Assembly: GCA_035063885.1 (NCBI GenBank)
Contig: JAPSFM010000007.1
Location: 1 to 64,000, forward strand
Source of the DNA: CAADGY01 sp900696665
Lineage (GTDB): Bacteria > Acidobacteriota > Terriglobia > Bryobacterales > Bryobacteraceae
Length of the DNA: 64,000 nt
Direction of reading: 5' to 3'
The notes below the pieces were generated by a model that was given only the letters and a program-made list of their open reading frames with translations, made no database searches and was not told the origin of the DNA. Positions 43,724 through 53,602 of this stretch are shown here, in pieces. Numbering within the stretch: the stretch's first letter is position 1; each line of letters begins with the position of its first letter. The position numbers and the translations under genes were made by a program.

Positions 43724-44365
43724 CTAATTCCCGGAAGACGACTGCCCGCGCGGCACCGGCTTGCCGTAAATCTCGATCCAGTCCACACGAGTGCAGGCGA
43801 TACTGCCGCCGCCCGTCATCAGATCGGTCCAGCCAATCTCGTCCACGCGGCTCAGGTCGGGATTATCCACCCAGGCGCCTTCAATGATCTTGCTGATATC
43901 CAATCTGCGCCAGCGGATGTCCTGGATATTGAATTCGCGCTCGCGCCAGTCGAGTGAAGGACCGTCATAGGCATCGCTCACCAGCCAGGTGCCGTTCGCG
44001 AGTTTTAAGATGATGCGAGCGCCGCGGAAACCGGCCTGTTTGCTGCGCCATTTCAGTTTCGATTGTCCGCGAAGATCGACGTAGGACGTCTTGTGCTTTA
44101 GAGCAATCGCACAATTGCCTACGCATTCGCCCGTCCAGATGTAAAACGGGTCGTCGGCCGGTTTGTCGTGATTACTCTTCTTGATGCCTTCTTTGCCGGG
44201 ACCATAAAGCGTGAAGGTCAGATTCGGATTCGCCAGGTGGTCCAGCGTGACGGGCTTTGCAGGTGGTGTCTCTTTCCAGTCCTCCCGGAAAAACAGACCC
44301 GGGCGGTCCTGCGCCGCGGCGGCCAGCGTGAAGAATAAGAATGAACTCAATAACAGCTTGAACAT
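43724..44365 (-). CDS. secreted protein of unknown function
   Basis: A 213-residue protein with a signal peptide (KLLLSSFLFFTLAAAAQ). The body (FFREDWKETPP, LFFRED, YVDLRGQSKLKWRSKQAGFRGARIILKLANGTWLV) looks like a jelly-roll/concanavalin-like sugar-binding fold seen in Acidobacteria, but no family can be named. Two cysteines (GECVGNCAIA) may form a disulfide. 34 bp downstream of the PspC gene. Confidence 0.65.
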   Translation of the reverse strand: MFKLLLSSFLFFTLAAAAQDRPGLFFREDWKETPPAKPVTLDHLANPNLTFTLYGPGKEGIKKSNHDKPADDPFYIWTGECVGNCAIALKHKTSYVDLRGQSKLKWRSKQAGFRGARIILKLANGTWLVSDAYDGPSLDWREREFNIQDIRWRRLDISKIIEGAWVDNPDLSRVDEIGWTDLMTGGGSIACTRVDWIEIYGKPVPRGQSSSGN

Positions 44366-44399
44366 GATGCTTCCTTGTCTATCTTACTGATTATCCCAG

Positions 44400-44723
44400 C
44401 TACGCTTTCTGTGTGGCGCTGGTTCCCCCCTGGCCCGGCATGGCAGCCCAGAACACCAGGTACACAATGAACCCCACGCCGGTAAAGATAGCCACGATCA
44501 GCCACACGATTCGCACGAGCGTCACGTCCACGCCGAGGTAATGCCCCACACCAGCGCACACTCCACCGATTTTCTTTTCATCGAGAAGCCGGACGAGATG
44601 TCGCTCCGGTGGAGTCCAGGAGGTTGAACCAGCCGGGGTGTCGAGAGGTTGAACCGGCATCCCGCAACGCGTGCAGTAACGTTGGCCCTCTTCGAGCTTC
44701 GATCCACACCGCGTGCAGTACAT
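44400..44723 (-). CDS. zinc-ribbon PspC-domain membrane protein
   Basis: A 107-residue protein. Residues 1-22 form a zinc ribbon (YCTRCGSKLEEGQRYCTRCG). After a short linker comes a PspC domain (RLLDEKKIGGVCAGVGHYLGVDVTLVRIVWL split by a helix) with two membrane helices, as in phage-shock and envelope-stress proteins. It stands alone here. Confidence 0.88.
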   Translation of the reverse strand: MYCTRCGSKLEEGQRYCTRCGMPVQPLDTPAGSTSWTPPERHLVRLLDEKKIGGVCAGVGHYLGVDVTLVRIVWLIVAIFTGVGFIVYLVFWAAMPGQGGTSATQKA

Positions 44724-44907
44724 TCCGACACGAGCCTATCGCAGTCGCCGGGGAGGGTGCAAATGGGCTGCGCAATACGCACTTCAATCGGAAGACCATC
44801 GTAGGACAACTGATCGATGAACCTGTAAAGGAGCAATCCAGCTCCGGAGGGTGGCAACCGCTGCACAACAAACTCTGCGCTCTGTCGCTCCCCGGCTCAA
44901 CTGCCTT

Positions 44908-45366
44908 CTAATGCCGCTGGTAACGCCCCATATACTCCGCCTGCGCCAGAGTGTGCCGTTGCAAGGCCCTGTCGAGGTCTGCGCGGCGGACGCCGTCGGG
45001 GATCCCCAGCGATTCCGTATCCACCGCGTACAACCGGAAGAAGTAGCGGTGCGGCTCGTGCCCTTTCGGTGGACAGGGACCGCCGTAGCCCCGCTTTCCA
45101 AAGTCGTTGATTCCGTCGCGGCCAAGCTGACCCGGTTTGAAGCCCTGAGCGAGCGAATGGACACTTGCCGGGAGGTCGTACAGCAGCCAGTGATTCCAGG
45201 TGCCGCGGGGAGCATCGGGATCGTCGACGATAAGGGCAAACCCCTTGGTGCCGAGCGGTTCGCCGGACCATTCCAGCGGAGGCGACAGGTCCGCGCCATC
45301 ACAAGTATGCAACCGCGGAATTTCACCTCCCTGCGGAAACGCCGTCACAATAAGATCCAGATCCAT
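44908..45366 (-). CDS. PEBP-family protein (YbhB/YbcL type)
   Basis: A 152-residue phosphatidylethanolamine-binding-like protein. Family motifs: SPPLEWSGEP, FALIVDDPDAPRGTWNHWLLYDLP, GINDFGKRGYGGPCPPKGHEPHRYFFRLYA and the C-terminal QAEYMGRYQR. No signal peptide. Probably a cytosolic regulator or ligand-binding protein; bacterial roles are poorly known. The 184 bp to the PspC gene hold no gene. Confidence 0.93.
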   Translation of the reverse strand: MDLDLIVTAFPQGGEIPRLHTCDGADLSPPLEWSGEPLGTKGFALIVDDPDAPRGTWNHWLLYDLPASVHSLAQGFKPGQLGRDGINDFGKRGYGGPCPPKGHEPHRYFFRLYAVDTESLGIPDGVRRADLDRALQRHTLAQAEYMGRYQRH

Positions 45367-45411
45367 ATTCCTCCGGTCACCTCGCTGCTCCCGGGACTTA
45401 ATCTTACCGCT

Positions 45412-46506
45412 TCACATCGTGATTTTGCCGAGAATCGCAGGATGTCTGGCTCCCGTTGCGGATGGCAGATTCGACGGACGGCGGTGCCAGGTCTCGTAGG
45501 CAAGAATCGCGAATGCGATCGCTTCTTTCGCGTCGATGTCGATTCCGAAATCAGTCGACGTCTGCACTTCCGCCTCCGGCAAAAACGCCGCGAGATAGCC
45601 CATCAAAACAGGATTGTGAGCGCCGCCGCCAGAGACGATCAGGTCGTCTACGCGAAATGGAACAAATCTTCTGATGCCTTCACAAACCGCGGCAGCGGTG
45701 AAGGCTGTGGCCGTTGCAATCAGGTCTGGCAGTCCGCGGCCGGTGGCCAACAGCTCAGTCACAAACTCGCGTCCGTATTGCTCCCGGCCCGCGGTCTTGG
45801 GAGGCTTGGCCTTGTAGAACGGAGCGCGAAGCAGGCGGTCCAGCAATTTCCTGTCGACGGCTCCTCGGGCCGCAATGCTTCCACCCCGGTCGAAACGCTG
45901 TTTGCCGCCGGTGTGCTCCGCGACCAGCGCGTCGATTGCCATGTTGCCGGGGCCCGTATCGAATGCGATGACTTCGCCCGGTCCGGCGCCGGGAGAAATG
46001 GCGGTGATATTCGCGATGCCGCCGATGTTCAGCGCGACACGGCCGCGCCGGGGGTGGCGAAAAAGAAAATAGTCGACATAAGGGACGAGTGGCGCCCCTT
46101 TGCCTCCCGCCGCAATATCGCGAGGCCGGAAATCCGAAATGACGGGAACGCCCGTGCGTTCGGCGATGAGCGCCGCTTCCCCGATTTGCAGAGTGCTGGA
46201 GACCTTTACGCCGAGAAAAGAAACAGCGGTTCCTTCATGGAACACCGTCTGTCCGTGGCAGCCTACCAGTTCCACTTCCCGGTCACCGAGGGCACGCGCG
46301 TATAATTCGCCCAATAGAAAATGCAGGCGGGCAATCGTCGCCGTGTGAGTGACGGCGTTGGATATTGAGAGCAGCGCCGAGCGGACCTTTCGAGGGTAGG
46401 GTACGGTGCAGTGCTCCAGCAGTTGCCAACGGCGGCCTCGAATTTCGATGATAGCTACGTCAATTCCATCGAGCGACGTGCCGCTCATGATGCCCGCGAC
46501 TCTCAT
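45412..46506 (-). CDS. anmK: anhydro-N-acetylmuramic acid kinase
   Basis: Phosphorylates and opens 1,6-anhydro-MurNAc in cell-wall recycling. Motifs: AGIMSGTSLDGIDVAI with the ATP-binding loop, GCHGQTVFHE, ISDFRPRDIAAGGKGAPLVPYVDYFLF, LNIGGIANIT and AFDTGPGNMAID. 364 residues, normal. It overlaps mutS by 4 nt (ATGA), an unexpected partner. Confidence 0.95.
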   Translation of the reverse strand: MRVAGIMSGTSLDGIDVAIIEIRGRRWQLLEHCTVPYPRKVRSALLSISNAVTHTATIARLHFLLGELYARALGDREVELVGCHGQTVFHEGTAVSFLGVKVSSTLQIGEAALIAERTGVPVISDFRPRDIAAGGKGAPLVPYVDYFLFRHPRRGRVALNIGGIANITAISPGAGPGEVIAFDTGPGNMAIDALVAEHTGGKQRFDRGGSIAARGAVDRKLLDRLLRAPFYKAKPPKTAGREQYGREFVTELLATGRGLPDLIATATAFTAAAVCEGIRRFVPFRVDDLIVSGGGAHNPVLMGYLAAFLPEAEVQTSTDFGIDIDAKEAIAFAILAYETWHRRPSNLPSATGARHPAILGKITM

Positions 46507-49097
46507 GTCTCTCCGTGTTGTTTGCTCAGTTCTTTTTGTAGCTCACTCAGGAGTTGCAGTGCCTCAATAGGGCGTAGTTCATCGAGGTTCAGGTTTCGGA
46601 TGCGAGCCGCGATCTGGTAGTTGACGGGCTCGAATAGTTGAATCTGCACGGGCTCGGAGCGGCGGCGCCGGGGTGTCAGTTCTTCCGTCACTTCTTGTTC
46701 GCTCTTCTCGTGCAGGGCTAGGACCTCCCGCGCCCGCTCGATGACACTAATCGGCAAAGCCGCAAGGCGCGCCACCTCGATACCATAGCTGCGGTCGGCG
46801 CTACCCGGCTCCACCTTGCGCAGGAAGATGATCTGGTCACCGGCCTCTCTTACGGAGACGTGCAGGTTTCTCACGCCGGAAAGCTGTCCGGCCAGTTCCG
46901 TGAGCTCATGGTAGTGTGTGGCAAACAGCGTTTTAGCTCTCACGCGCTGATGAATGTGCTCGATGACGGCCCAGGCCAGCGCTAAACCGTCGTAAGTCGC
47001 CGTGCCGCGCCCGATCTCGTCCAGAACAATTAAACTGTTCTTTGTCGCCGTGTTCAGGATGACTGCCGTCTCCGTCATCTCCACCATGAAGGTGGATCGC
47101 CCGCGGGCGAGATTATCCGAAGCGCCGATTCGCGTATATATGCGATCCACAATGGGAAGCAGCGCCGTATCGGCAGGAACGAAGCAGCCCATTTGCGCCA
47201 TCACGGCGATGAGTGCAGCCTGCCGCAAATAGGTGGACTTACCGCCCATGTTGGGACCCGTGATGAGCGCGATGAATTCGCCGCCGGGATCGAGATAAAT
47301 GTCGTTCGGGATAAACCGGGCTGCCTCGCGTTCGGTCAGTTTTTCGATTACCGGATGGCGTCCGGCCGCGATTTGCATGTCGCCCCCGGAGGAGAAGCCC
47401 GGCCTTACGTAGCGGTTCGCCACCGCCACGTGGGCCAGCGAAGCCGTCACGTCGAGTTCGGCAATGGCTGCGGCAGTCTGCCGTATACGCGCCGCATGTC
47501 CCGACGCGAAATCGCGGATCTCCACGAAGATGCTCTTCTCAATCGTGAGCATGCGCTCCTCCGCTTCAAGGATCTTGCTTTCGAGTTCCTTCAGTTCGGG
47601 AGTGGTGAATCGCTCGGCATTCACCAGCGTCTGCTTTCGGTCGTAATCGGAGGGAGCCAGATGCAGGTTCGATTTTGAGATCTCGATGTAATACCCAAAA
47701 ACGTTGTTGAACCGGACCTTCAGCGATTGAATGCCTGTCCGGGTCCGCTCGCGTGTTTCGATTTGGACGATATACTGGCGGCTGTTGCGCCGGATGCCGC
47801 GCAGTTCATCCAGTTCGGCGTTGAATCCATCGCGGATCGTTCCGCCATCACTCAAGCTCACCGGCGGCTCGTCGGAGAGGCCCTGCAAAATCCGGTCGCG
47901 CACGTCTGCGACTTCATCCAGTCCGTCGTGCAATAGGCGGAGACGCTCCGAGCGGCACTCCTTCGCTAGCGCCTTCAGAGACGGAATCCGGTCGAGCGAT
48001 CGCCCCAGTGTCAGCATCTCGCGCGGTCCGGCGGTCCCCAGAGTCACTTTCGCCAGCAGCCGTTCGAGGTCGAGAATGCCCGGCAGAATTTTTCTCAATT
48101 CAGATCGTGTAATCGTCGCACCCGCCAGTTCCTCCACGGCATCCAGACGCGCTTCGATTTCCTCGCGGCTGACGGATGGCCGGAGCAGTCTGCGCCGGAG
48201 CAATCGCGCTCCCATGCCGGTCGAGGTTTCATCGAGAACACTGAGCAAGGTTGAATCTTTTTGGTCCGCGCTGAAGAGGGGCTCTACGAGTTCGAGGTTC
48301 CGCACCGTGACCGAATCGAGAACCATGGCATCCGAGCGGTCGAAAAACGCGGGCCGCTCCAGGTGGGCAAGAGTCGATTTCTGGGTGTCGCGCAGGTAAT
48401 GCAGGACGGCCCCTGCCGCACCTACGGCAAGGTGCCGGCTGGATAATCCGCAACCGTCGAGAGAATGCAGCCGGAAGTGATCGCGGAGGAGTCGCTCTCC
48501 ATAGTCGCTCTCGAATACCCAGCCCTCCATCTCCGTCCGGAGCATACCGCAGGCAAGCGGCACCGGTTGTGAGGCCAGGGCTTCGCGGACATTTAGGTTT
48601 TCGAGTGCCGGAACGACGTCGGTCACGTCCAGTTCCGTCGTCCGGAACTCACCCGTAGATACGTCGACGTATGCCAACCCTGCTCGTCCGCCATCAACCT
48701 TAACCGCAGCGAGGTAGTTGTTTTCGCTGGAGCGCAACACTGCGGCGTCCGTTGCGGTTCCCGGCGTTACGATCCGAGTGATCTCGCGCTTGACGATTTT
48801 TTTTGTGAGCTTCGGGTCTTCCATCTGCTCGCAGATAGCGACCCGGTACCCTTTTTGAATCAGGCGGGCGAGATAGGATTCAGCGGAGTGATGCGGCACC
48901 CCGCACATGGGAATCGCTTCGCCCCTTTCCTTGTTCCGCGAGGTTAGGGTGATCTCCAATTCCCGTGCGGCGGTCACGGCATCTTCATAGAAGAGCTCGT
49001 AGAAATCCCCCAGCCGGAACAACAGCAGCGCGTTTGGAACCTGTTGCTTGATGGCGTGATACTGCCGCATCAGCGGCGTCGCGGCCTGCTGCATCAC
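46503..49097 (-). CDS. mutS: DNA mismatch repair protein MutS
   Basis: Binds mismatches and starts repair with MutL. Domain I begins TPLMRQYHAIKQQVPNALLLFRLGDFYELFYEDA with the mismatch-contacting Phe-x-Glu (DFYEL). The C-terminal ATPase shows Walker A GPNMGGKST, Walker B (IVLDEIGRGTATYDG) and THYHEL. 864 residues, normal. It is ATGA-coupled to gdhA upstream and anmK downstream. No mutL is in the window. Confidence 0.97.
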   Translation of the reverse strand: MMQQAATPLMRQYHAIKQQVPNALLLFRLGDFYELFYEDAVTAARELEITLTSRNKERGEAIPMCGVPHHSAESYLARLIQKGYRVAICEQMEDPKLTKKIVKREITRIVTPGTATDAAVLRSSENNYLAAVKVDGGRAGLAYVDVSTGEFRTTELDVTDVVPALENLNVREALASQPVPLACGMLRTEMEGWVFESDYGERLLRDHFRLHSLDGCGLSSRHLAVGAAGAVLHYLRDTQKSTLAHLERPAFFDRSDAMVLDSVTVRNLELVEPLFSADQKDSTLLSVLDETSTGMGARLLRRRLLRPSVSREEIEARLDAVEELAGATITRSELRKILPGILDLERLLAKVTLGTAGPREMLTLGRSLDRIPSLKALAKECRSERLRLLHDGLDEVADVRDRILQGLSDEPPVSLSDGGTIRDGFNAELDELRGIRRNSRQYIVQIETRERTRTGIQSLKVRFNNVFGYYIEISKSNLHLAPSDYDRKQTLVNAERFTTPELKELESKILEAEERMLTIEKSIFVEIRDFASGHAARIRQTAAAIAELDVTASLAHVAVANRYVRPGFSSGGDMQIAAGRHPVIEKLTEREAARFIPNDIYLDPGGEFIALITGPNMGGKSTYLRQAALIAVMAQMGCFVPADTALLPIVDRIYTRIGASDNLARGRSTFMVEMTETAVILNTATKNSLIVLDEIGRGTATYDGLALAWAVIEHIHQRVRAKTLFATHYHELTELAGQLSGVRNLHVSVREAGDQIIFLRKVEPGSADRSYGIEVARLAALPISVIERAREVLALHEKSEQEVTEELTPRRRRSEPVQIQLFEPVNYQIAARIRNLNLDELRPIEALQLLSELQKELSKQHGET

Positions 49098-50368
49098 GCG
49101 TAGATGCCGCGCAGCTTGATCGCGAAAGCGACCCTGTCCAGCGCGAGCATGTAGGCGGCGGTGCGATTATGGACCTGGTGTTTTTCGGCATAGCCCACGA
49201 CGTCTCGAAAACTATTCACCATGATCTCTTCCAGCCGGCCGTTTACGAGTTGCTCATTCCAGAAAAAGCCCTGACGATCCTGGACCCATTCGAAGTAGGA
49301 AACCGTCACACCGCCGGCATTGGCCAGGATATCGGGAATAACGAATACTCGCTTTTCGGCGAGAATCGAATCAGCGACGGCGGTTGTGGGACCGTTCGCC
49401 CCTTCGCAGAGGATCTTTGCACGGATACGCCCGGCGTTCTGTGAGGTGATGACGTTCTCTTTTGCGGCGGGGAGCAGAACGTCGCAATCCAAAAACAGCG
49501 CCTCGTCTCTATCGATATCTTCGCCCTCCGGGAAACCAGTGATGGAGCCGGTCTCCTTGCGATGTTCCGCCAGGGCTAATACGTCAAGACCCTTCGGGTT
49601 GTACACAGCGCCGTCCACTTCGATGATGCAGATGATTTTGAATCCCGTGCGCTGCATCAGTTTGGCCGCCATGCCCCCCACATTGCCGAATCCCTGGATT
49701 ACGACACGTGTAGCTGAAGGTTCCAGGCCCAAACGGCGCAGAGCCTGCAGTGTAACAATCAGGCATCCGCGTCCTGTGGCTTCAGGACGGCCCCTTGATC
49801 CGCCCAGGTCCAGCGGCTTGCCGGTAACCACTGCGTTCACCGTGGTCCGATGATGCATGGAGTAAGTGTCCATGATCCACGCCATGGTCTGCTCGTTGGT
49901 GTTCATGTCGGGCGCCGGCACATCGCGTTCAGGCCCGATGAAGTCCAGGATTTCGGCCGTGTAACGGCGGGTAATTCGCTCCAGTTCGAACTGCGACAGT
50001 ACGGAGGGATTGCAGATAACACCACCCTTCGCTCCACCAAAAGGGATGTTCACCACCGCACATTTCCACGTCATCCAGGAAGCTAATGCCCGGACTTCGT
50101 CCAGCGTAACGTCCGGGGCGAAACGGATGCCCCCTTTGCCCGGGCCTCGTGCGACGGAGTGTTGTACTCTATATCCAGTGAACACTTCCAGCCGGCCGTC
50201 ATCCAACTGAACAGGAATGTGGACGGTGATCTCCCTGGCAGGGGTACTGAGAATTTTGCGCATTCCATCGTCGAGGCCGAGCCGGGCGGCGGCCTCCTTG
50301 AATCGCGCATCGGCGGACTGCCAAGGGTTCAACTCCCGTTCCAGCGGCGGAGTGGCTTCCAAGAGCAT
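49094..50368 (-). CDS. gdhA: glutamate dehydrogenase (Glu/Leu/Phe/Val family)
   Basis: Interconverts glutamate and 2-oxoglutarate plus ammonia with NAD(P). The catalytic block is KGGIRFAPDVTLDEVRALASWMTWKCAVVNIPFGGAKGGV read in parts, with the active-site Lys; DVPAPDMNTNEQTMAWIMD and the Rossmann GFGNVGG follow. 424 residues, as for the 48-kDa family. It leads the coupled gdhA-mutS-anmK unit. Confidence 0.95.
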   Translation of the reverse strand: MLLEATPPLERELNPWQSADARFKEAAARLGLDDGMRKILSTPAREITVHIPVQLDDGRLEVFTGYRVQHSVARGPGKGGIRFAPDVTLDEVRALASWMTWKCAVVNIPFGGAKGGVICNPSVLSQFELERITRRYTAEILDFIGPERDVPAPDMNTNEQTMAWIMDTYSMHHRTTVNAVVTGKPLDLGGSRGRPEATGRGCLIVTLQALRRLGLEPSATRVVIQGFGNVGGMAAKLMQRTGFKIICIIEVDGAVYNPKGLDVLALAEHRKETGSITGFPEGEDIDRDEALFLDCDVLLPAAKENVITSQNAGRIRAKILCEGANGPTTAVADSILAEKRVFVIPDILANAGGVTVSYFEWVQDRQGFFWNEQLVNGRLEEIMVNSFRDVVGYAEKHQVHNRTAAYMLALDRVAFAIKLRGIYA

Positions 50369-50451
50369 GAACTTTCGTTCCTCCGCCTACATTATGACAC
50401 CGAAAACCCGTTGCATCCGTCATTTCCATCGTGGGTGAAGGAAGCGGCGCA

Positions 50452-51276
50452 ATGGTCACAAGGCGGGATTTTCTCGGGCTGTGCATTTGCGGGTTTCCCT
50501 TCTTCTGGCGCCGGCGTTGCGTCCGAATGGCGGGTATTTCGTTCCGGGTAATCCGGCGCGGCAGCGGGACCCGGAGATATTTGCACATCCATGGGAATGA
50601 AACTTCGGCGCGAGAACTGTTGCTCAGCCACCTTCAAACCTTTAAAGGCACTGGTTTCGTTATCGAAAGCGAACAGCGGTACGTCGTGGTGAGTGGCGGG
50701 TGGATCGATCCGAACCGGATGTTTTCGGCCGCCGGGGCCGGGAAAAGTTTGCGGGCTTTGAACCCGCACTGGAGCGATGAAGACGTGCGCGCCGCGCTTC
50801 GGAAACTTGATCGCGACCGTGAAAAGTTTCTCTATCGGATTGCACCTCCGCGCGGCGGCCTTCTCATCGCGCTGCACAATAACAGGGAAACTTACTCTGT
50901 CCAGGACGAAGTGCCTATTAGCGACCGGGTATCCTTGAAAGCTCCCGCCAGCCCGCGAGAATTTCTACTGGCTACCGATCCGCGGGATTTCGAAATTCTC
51001 AGTGCTTCGCCATTCAACGTCGTTTTGCAGAATACACCGGCGGGCGAAGACGATGGGTCGCTCTCACGTTGGGCCGCGAGAGAAGGAGTCCGCTACGTGA
51101 ACATCGAGGCTGCGCTTGGAAACAGGCAGGGGCAGGCGGAGATGCTGGAATGGCTCGAGAGGAACCTGCCGCCGGTGTACGAGCCGGTGACGGTCAGTTC
51201 TCTACGCACGAACCGAAGTGGTTCCCGGTTCAGACCTGATCCGGTATTCCGTAAGGTTCCCGGTACTCACGCGTGA
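50452..51276 (+). CDS. Tat-exported protein of unknown function
   Basis: A 274-residue protein. The ATG at MVTRRDFLGLCICGF gives a twin-arginine signal. The mature part has YLHIHGNETSARELLLSHL, whose HGNE resembles a zinc-ligand motif of M14-type peptidases and aspartoacylases, and LLIALHNN later, which could supply a further His. These may be coincidence. It diverges from gdhA and its last 47 bp overlap the converging Gfo/Idh gene. Confidence 0.65.
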   Translation: MVTRRDFLGLCICGFPFFWRRRCVRMAGISFRVIRRGSGTRRYLHIHGNETSARELLLSHLQTFKGTGFVIESEQRYVVVSGGWIDPNRMFSAAGAGKSLRALNPHWSDEDVRAALRKLDRDREKFLYRIAPPRGGLLIALHNNRETYSVQDEVPISDRVSLKAPASPREFLLATDPRDFEILSASPFNVVLQNTPAGEDDGSLSRWAAREGVRYVNIEAALGNRQGQAEMLEWLERNLPPVYEPVTVSSLRTNRSGSRFRPDPVFRKVPGTHA

Positions 51277-52609
51277 GATACTTGTTGGCTTCGGCATCGC
51301 CGGGAAATGTTTCCGTTGCGGGATCGAAGATCAGCTTTCTCCCGGTGCGAAAGGAGATGTTTGCGAGGTGGCACAACGCGGTGGACATGTGTCCCTCGAG
51401 AACCTCGCAGTGCAGGTCTTCCCGTTTGCGTGACCGCATGCAATCGATGAAGTTCTGGAAATGGCTCACTTCGGGTCCTTCGATATCCGGAATAGGTGGT
51501 CCGGGTTTGTAGGCGATCTTCGGGAAGCTGAGATTGGATGCGCGCAACGAGATGCCGGACGGCGGATCGGGTGTGTTGCCAGGGGTAAATTCGCCGATTA
51601 CCGTGCTCCATTTCTGAGCCGACGTAACGTAGCCCTGCGGCGTGTAAAAAAACTCGCCCATATGCACGCCGCCAAAAGTCGGGCTGGGCAGTGTCGTCGC
51701 TTCCAGGTCCACCAGGGTTCCGTCCGCATACTCGAAGGTGGCGTTCTGTACGTTGGGGGTCTGCTGGTCCGAATCATCCGCGAACAGACTGCCGTTGCAG
51801 TGGATTTTCACCGGGTGCACATTCTTGTTCAGCGCCCACCTCACGACGTCAATAGTATGGACCCCGTTGTTACCGAGTTCCGTCGTAGCCGTGTCCCAGA
51901 AGTAGTGCCACCCGTAATGAAACCGGTTGAGAGTGAATGCGCGATACGGTGCGGGCCCGAGATAAAGATCCCAGTGCACACCGCTCGGAATCGAAGACTC
52001 CTGAACATGCCCGATGCTCGTACGTCCGCGATACACGACCGATTTTGCGCGGTAGGCTGGTCCGAACCGGGCTTCGCGGACGAAAGTAATACCGGCTTTA
52101 TTGCGCAATTCGCTGCGGCGGTTCAGACCCACCTGAACGATGCGGTTATACTTGCGGGCGGCTTCCACCATTTTGCGGCCTTCGCGCAGGTTGTGGCAGG
52201 CGGGCTTCTCGACGTACACGTCTTTGCCGGCCTGACATGCCCAGATGGTTTGGAGCGCATGCCAGTGGTCCGGAGTGGCGATCGAGATTGCGTCAAGGTC
52301 CTTCTGCTGAAGCAGCTTCCTCAGATCTACGAACGTGGCCGGTTTATTGCCGCCGATCTTTTCAACCTCGGCGACAGCGCCGGGAAACAGCCGTTCATCA
52401 ACATCGCACAGGTAGGCGACGCGCACTCCGGGAATTTGCGCGAAGGCGCGATAGTGATCGCGGCCTCGCCCCCGGAACCCGACTACTCCGAGATTAATCT
52501 GATTGTTCGGGCTGTTCTGGCCCCATGAGGGGTAGACGGCGGGCGCACCCGCCAATCCCGCACCCAAGGCTGCGTTTCGTACGAAACTGCGGCGGCTGGT
52601 AAACGGCAT
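51230..52609 (-). CDS. Tat-exported Gfo/Idh/MocA-family oxidoreductase (2)
   Basis: A 459-residue protein with a Tat-like signal (SRRSFVRNAALGAGLAG), Rossmann motif GVVGFRGRGRDHY, ATPDHWHALQTIWACQAGKDVYVEKPA with the catalytic Lys, and NNGVHTIDVVRWAL. Its C-terminal domain resembles the other exported member at 27.6-29 kb but the identity looks moderate. Probable periplasmic sugar dehydrogenase; substrate unknown. 3' end overlaps the preceding converging gene. Confidence 0.88.
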   Translation of the reverse strand: MPFTSRRSFVRNAALGAGLAGAPAVYPSWGQNSPNNQINLGVVGFRGRGRDHYRAFAQIPGVRVAYLCDVDERLFPGAVAEVEKIGGNKPATFVDLRKLLQQKDLDAISIATPDHWHALQTIWACQAGKDVYVEKPACHNLREGRKMVEAARKYNRIVQVGLNRRSELRNKAGITFVREARFGPAYRAKSVVYRGRTSIGHVQESSIPSGVHWDLYLGPAPYRAFTLNRFHYGWHYFWDTATTELGNNGVHTIDVVRWALNKNVHPVKIHCNGSLFADDSDQQTPNVQNATFEYADGTLVDLEATTLPSPTFGGVHMGEFFYTPQGYVTSAQKWSTVIGEFTPGNTPDPPSGISLRASNLSFPKIAYKPGPPIPDIEGPEVSHFQNFIDCMRSRKREDLHCEVLEGHMSTALCHLANISFRTGRKLIFDPATETFPGDAEANKYLTREYREPYGIPDQV

Positions 52610-52744
52610 AATGGCAAGACCTCCTGATTGTCAAATGCTTGAAATCTCATTGTGCGGCGTCCGGGGGCAGGAGTCCAGCCGGTCGGGCTTCAGGTTATTT
52701 GCGGAATGCGGGAATCCATCAGCACCCGATTCCACCATCCGCTA

Positions 52745-53602
52745 CTAATGATCTTCGCTGCTCAGCAGCCCGGTGAGCGAACCGAGAGGACCTCGTTCAT
52801 CTCCTCCGCTCTGCGCCGGCGCCAGTTCCCGCCGCATCTTCTCTAATGTCATGCTCTGTACAATGGCCCGTCCGGGTCCCGTCAGTGTTGCCAAAAACAA
52901 ACCCTCACCGCCGAAAATCGCGGTTCGAATTCCTCCAGCAATTTGTATGTCGTAGCTGACGGATTCATCGAACGCCACGATGCAACCCGTATCCACCTGC
53001 AGTTGTTCGCCGGGCCCGAGTTGAAACTCGATGAAATCGCCACCGCCGTGGATGAATACGCTGCCCGGTCCGGTAAGCTTTTCGAGGATGAAGCCTTCAC
53101 CTCCCAGAAAGCCGGCGCCGAGCTTTTTCACCAGGGCGATATTCAGTTGCACGGTAGATTGAGCGAACAGAAAACTGTCGCGCTGCGCGAGAATGCTCTG
53201 GCCCGCCGCCAGATCAAACACTTGAATACGGCCGGGGTAAGATCCCGCAAACCCAACTTCTCCTTCTCCCAGGCTCCGGAAGTACGTCATGAAAAGGGAT
53301 TCGCCCATGAACTTCCGTTTGACCGCGCCCCACAACTTCGCGCCAAGAGTGTCTCCGGACATGCGGGTCTCCCACTGGACGTTAGAGGTCTTGTACAGCA
53401 TCTTTCCCGCTTCCGCATAGATCTCCTGGCCGGGCTTCAGCTTTACACGCGCGACTTGCAGGTTATCGCCCTGAATGGTGTAAGCGAGTGGCTCGGCCGC
53501 GGCCGGGGCTGCTGTCCCTGCCGTTCCGGTCGCCTGTCCGCATGCGGCGCAGAACCTGGCATCATCCTGCAAACGCGCTCCGCAGTGGGTACAAAAGGCC
53601 AT
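52745..53602 (-). CDS. zinc-ribbon AIM24/TIGR00266-family protein
   Basis: A 285-residue protein. Residues 1-24 are a zinc ribbon (FCTHCGARLQDDARFCAACG); the rest is the AIM24 beta-sandwich (EIYAEAGKMLYKTSNVQWET, GEGEVGFAG, VFIHGGGDFIEFQLGPGEQL, FGGEGLFLATLTGPG). The family is widespread but of unknown function in bacteria. Single gene with no clear partner. Confidence 0.88.
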   Translation of the reverse strand: MAFCTHCGARLQDDARFCAACGQATGTAGTAAPAAAEPLAYTIQGDNLQVARVKLKPGQEIYAEAGKMLYKTSNVQWETRMSGDTLGAKLWGAVKRKFMGESLFMTYFRSLGEGEVGFAGSYPGRIQVFDLAAGQSILAQRDSFLFAQSTVQLNIALVKKLGAGFLGGEGFILEKLTGPGSVFIHGGGDFIEFQLGPGEQLQVDTGCIVAFDESVSYDIQIAGGIRTAIFGGEGLFLATLTGPGRAIVQSMTLEKMRRELAPAQSGGDERGPLGSLTGLLSSEDH

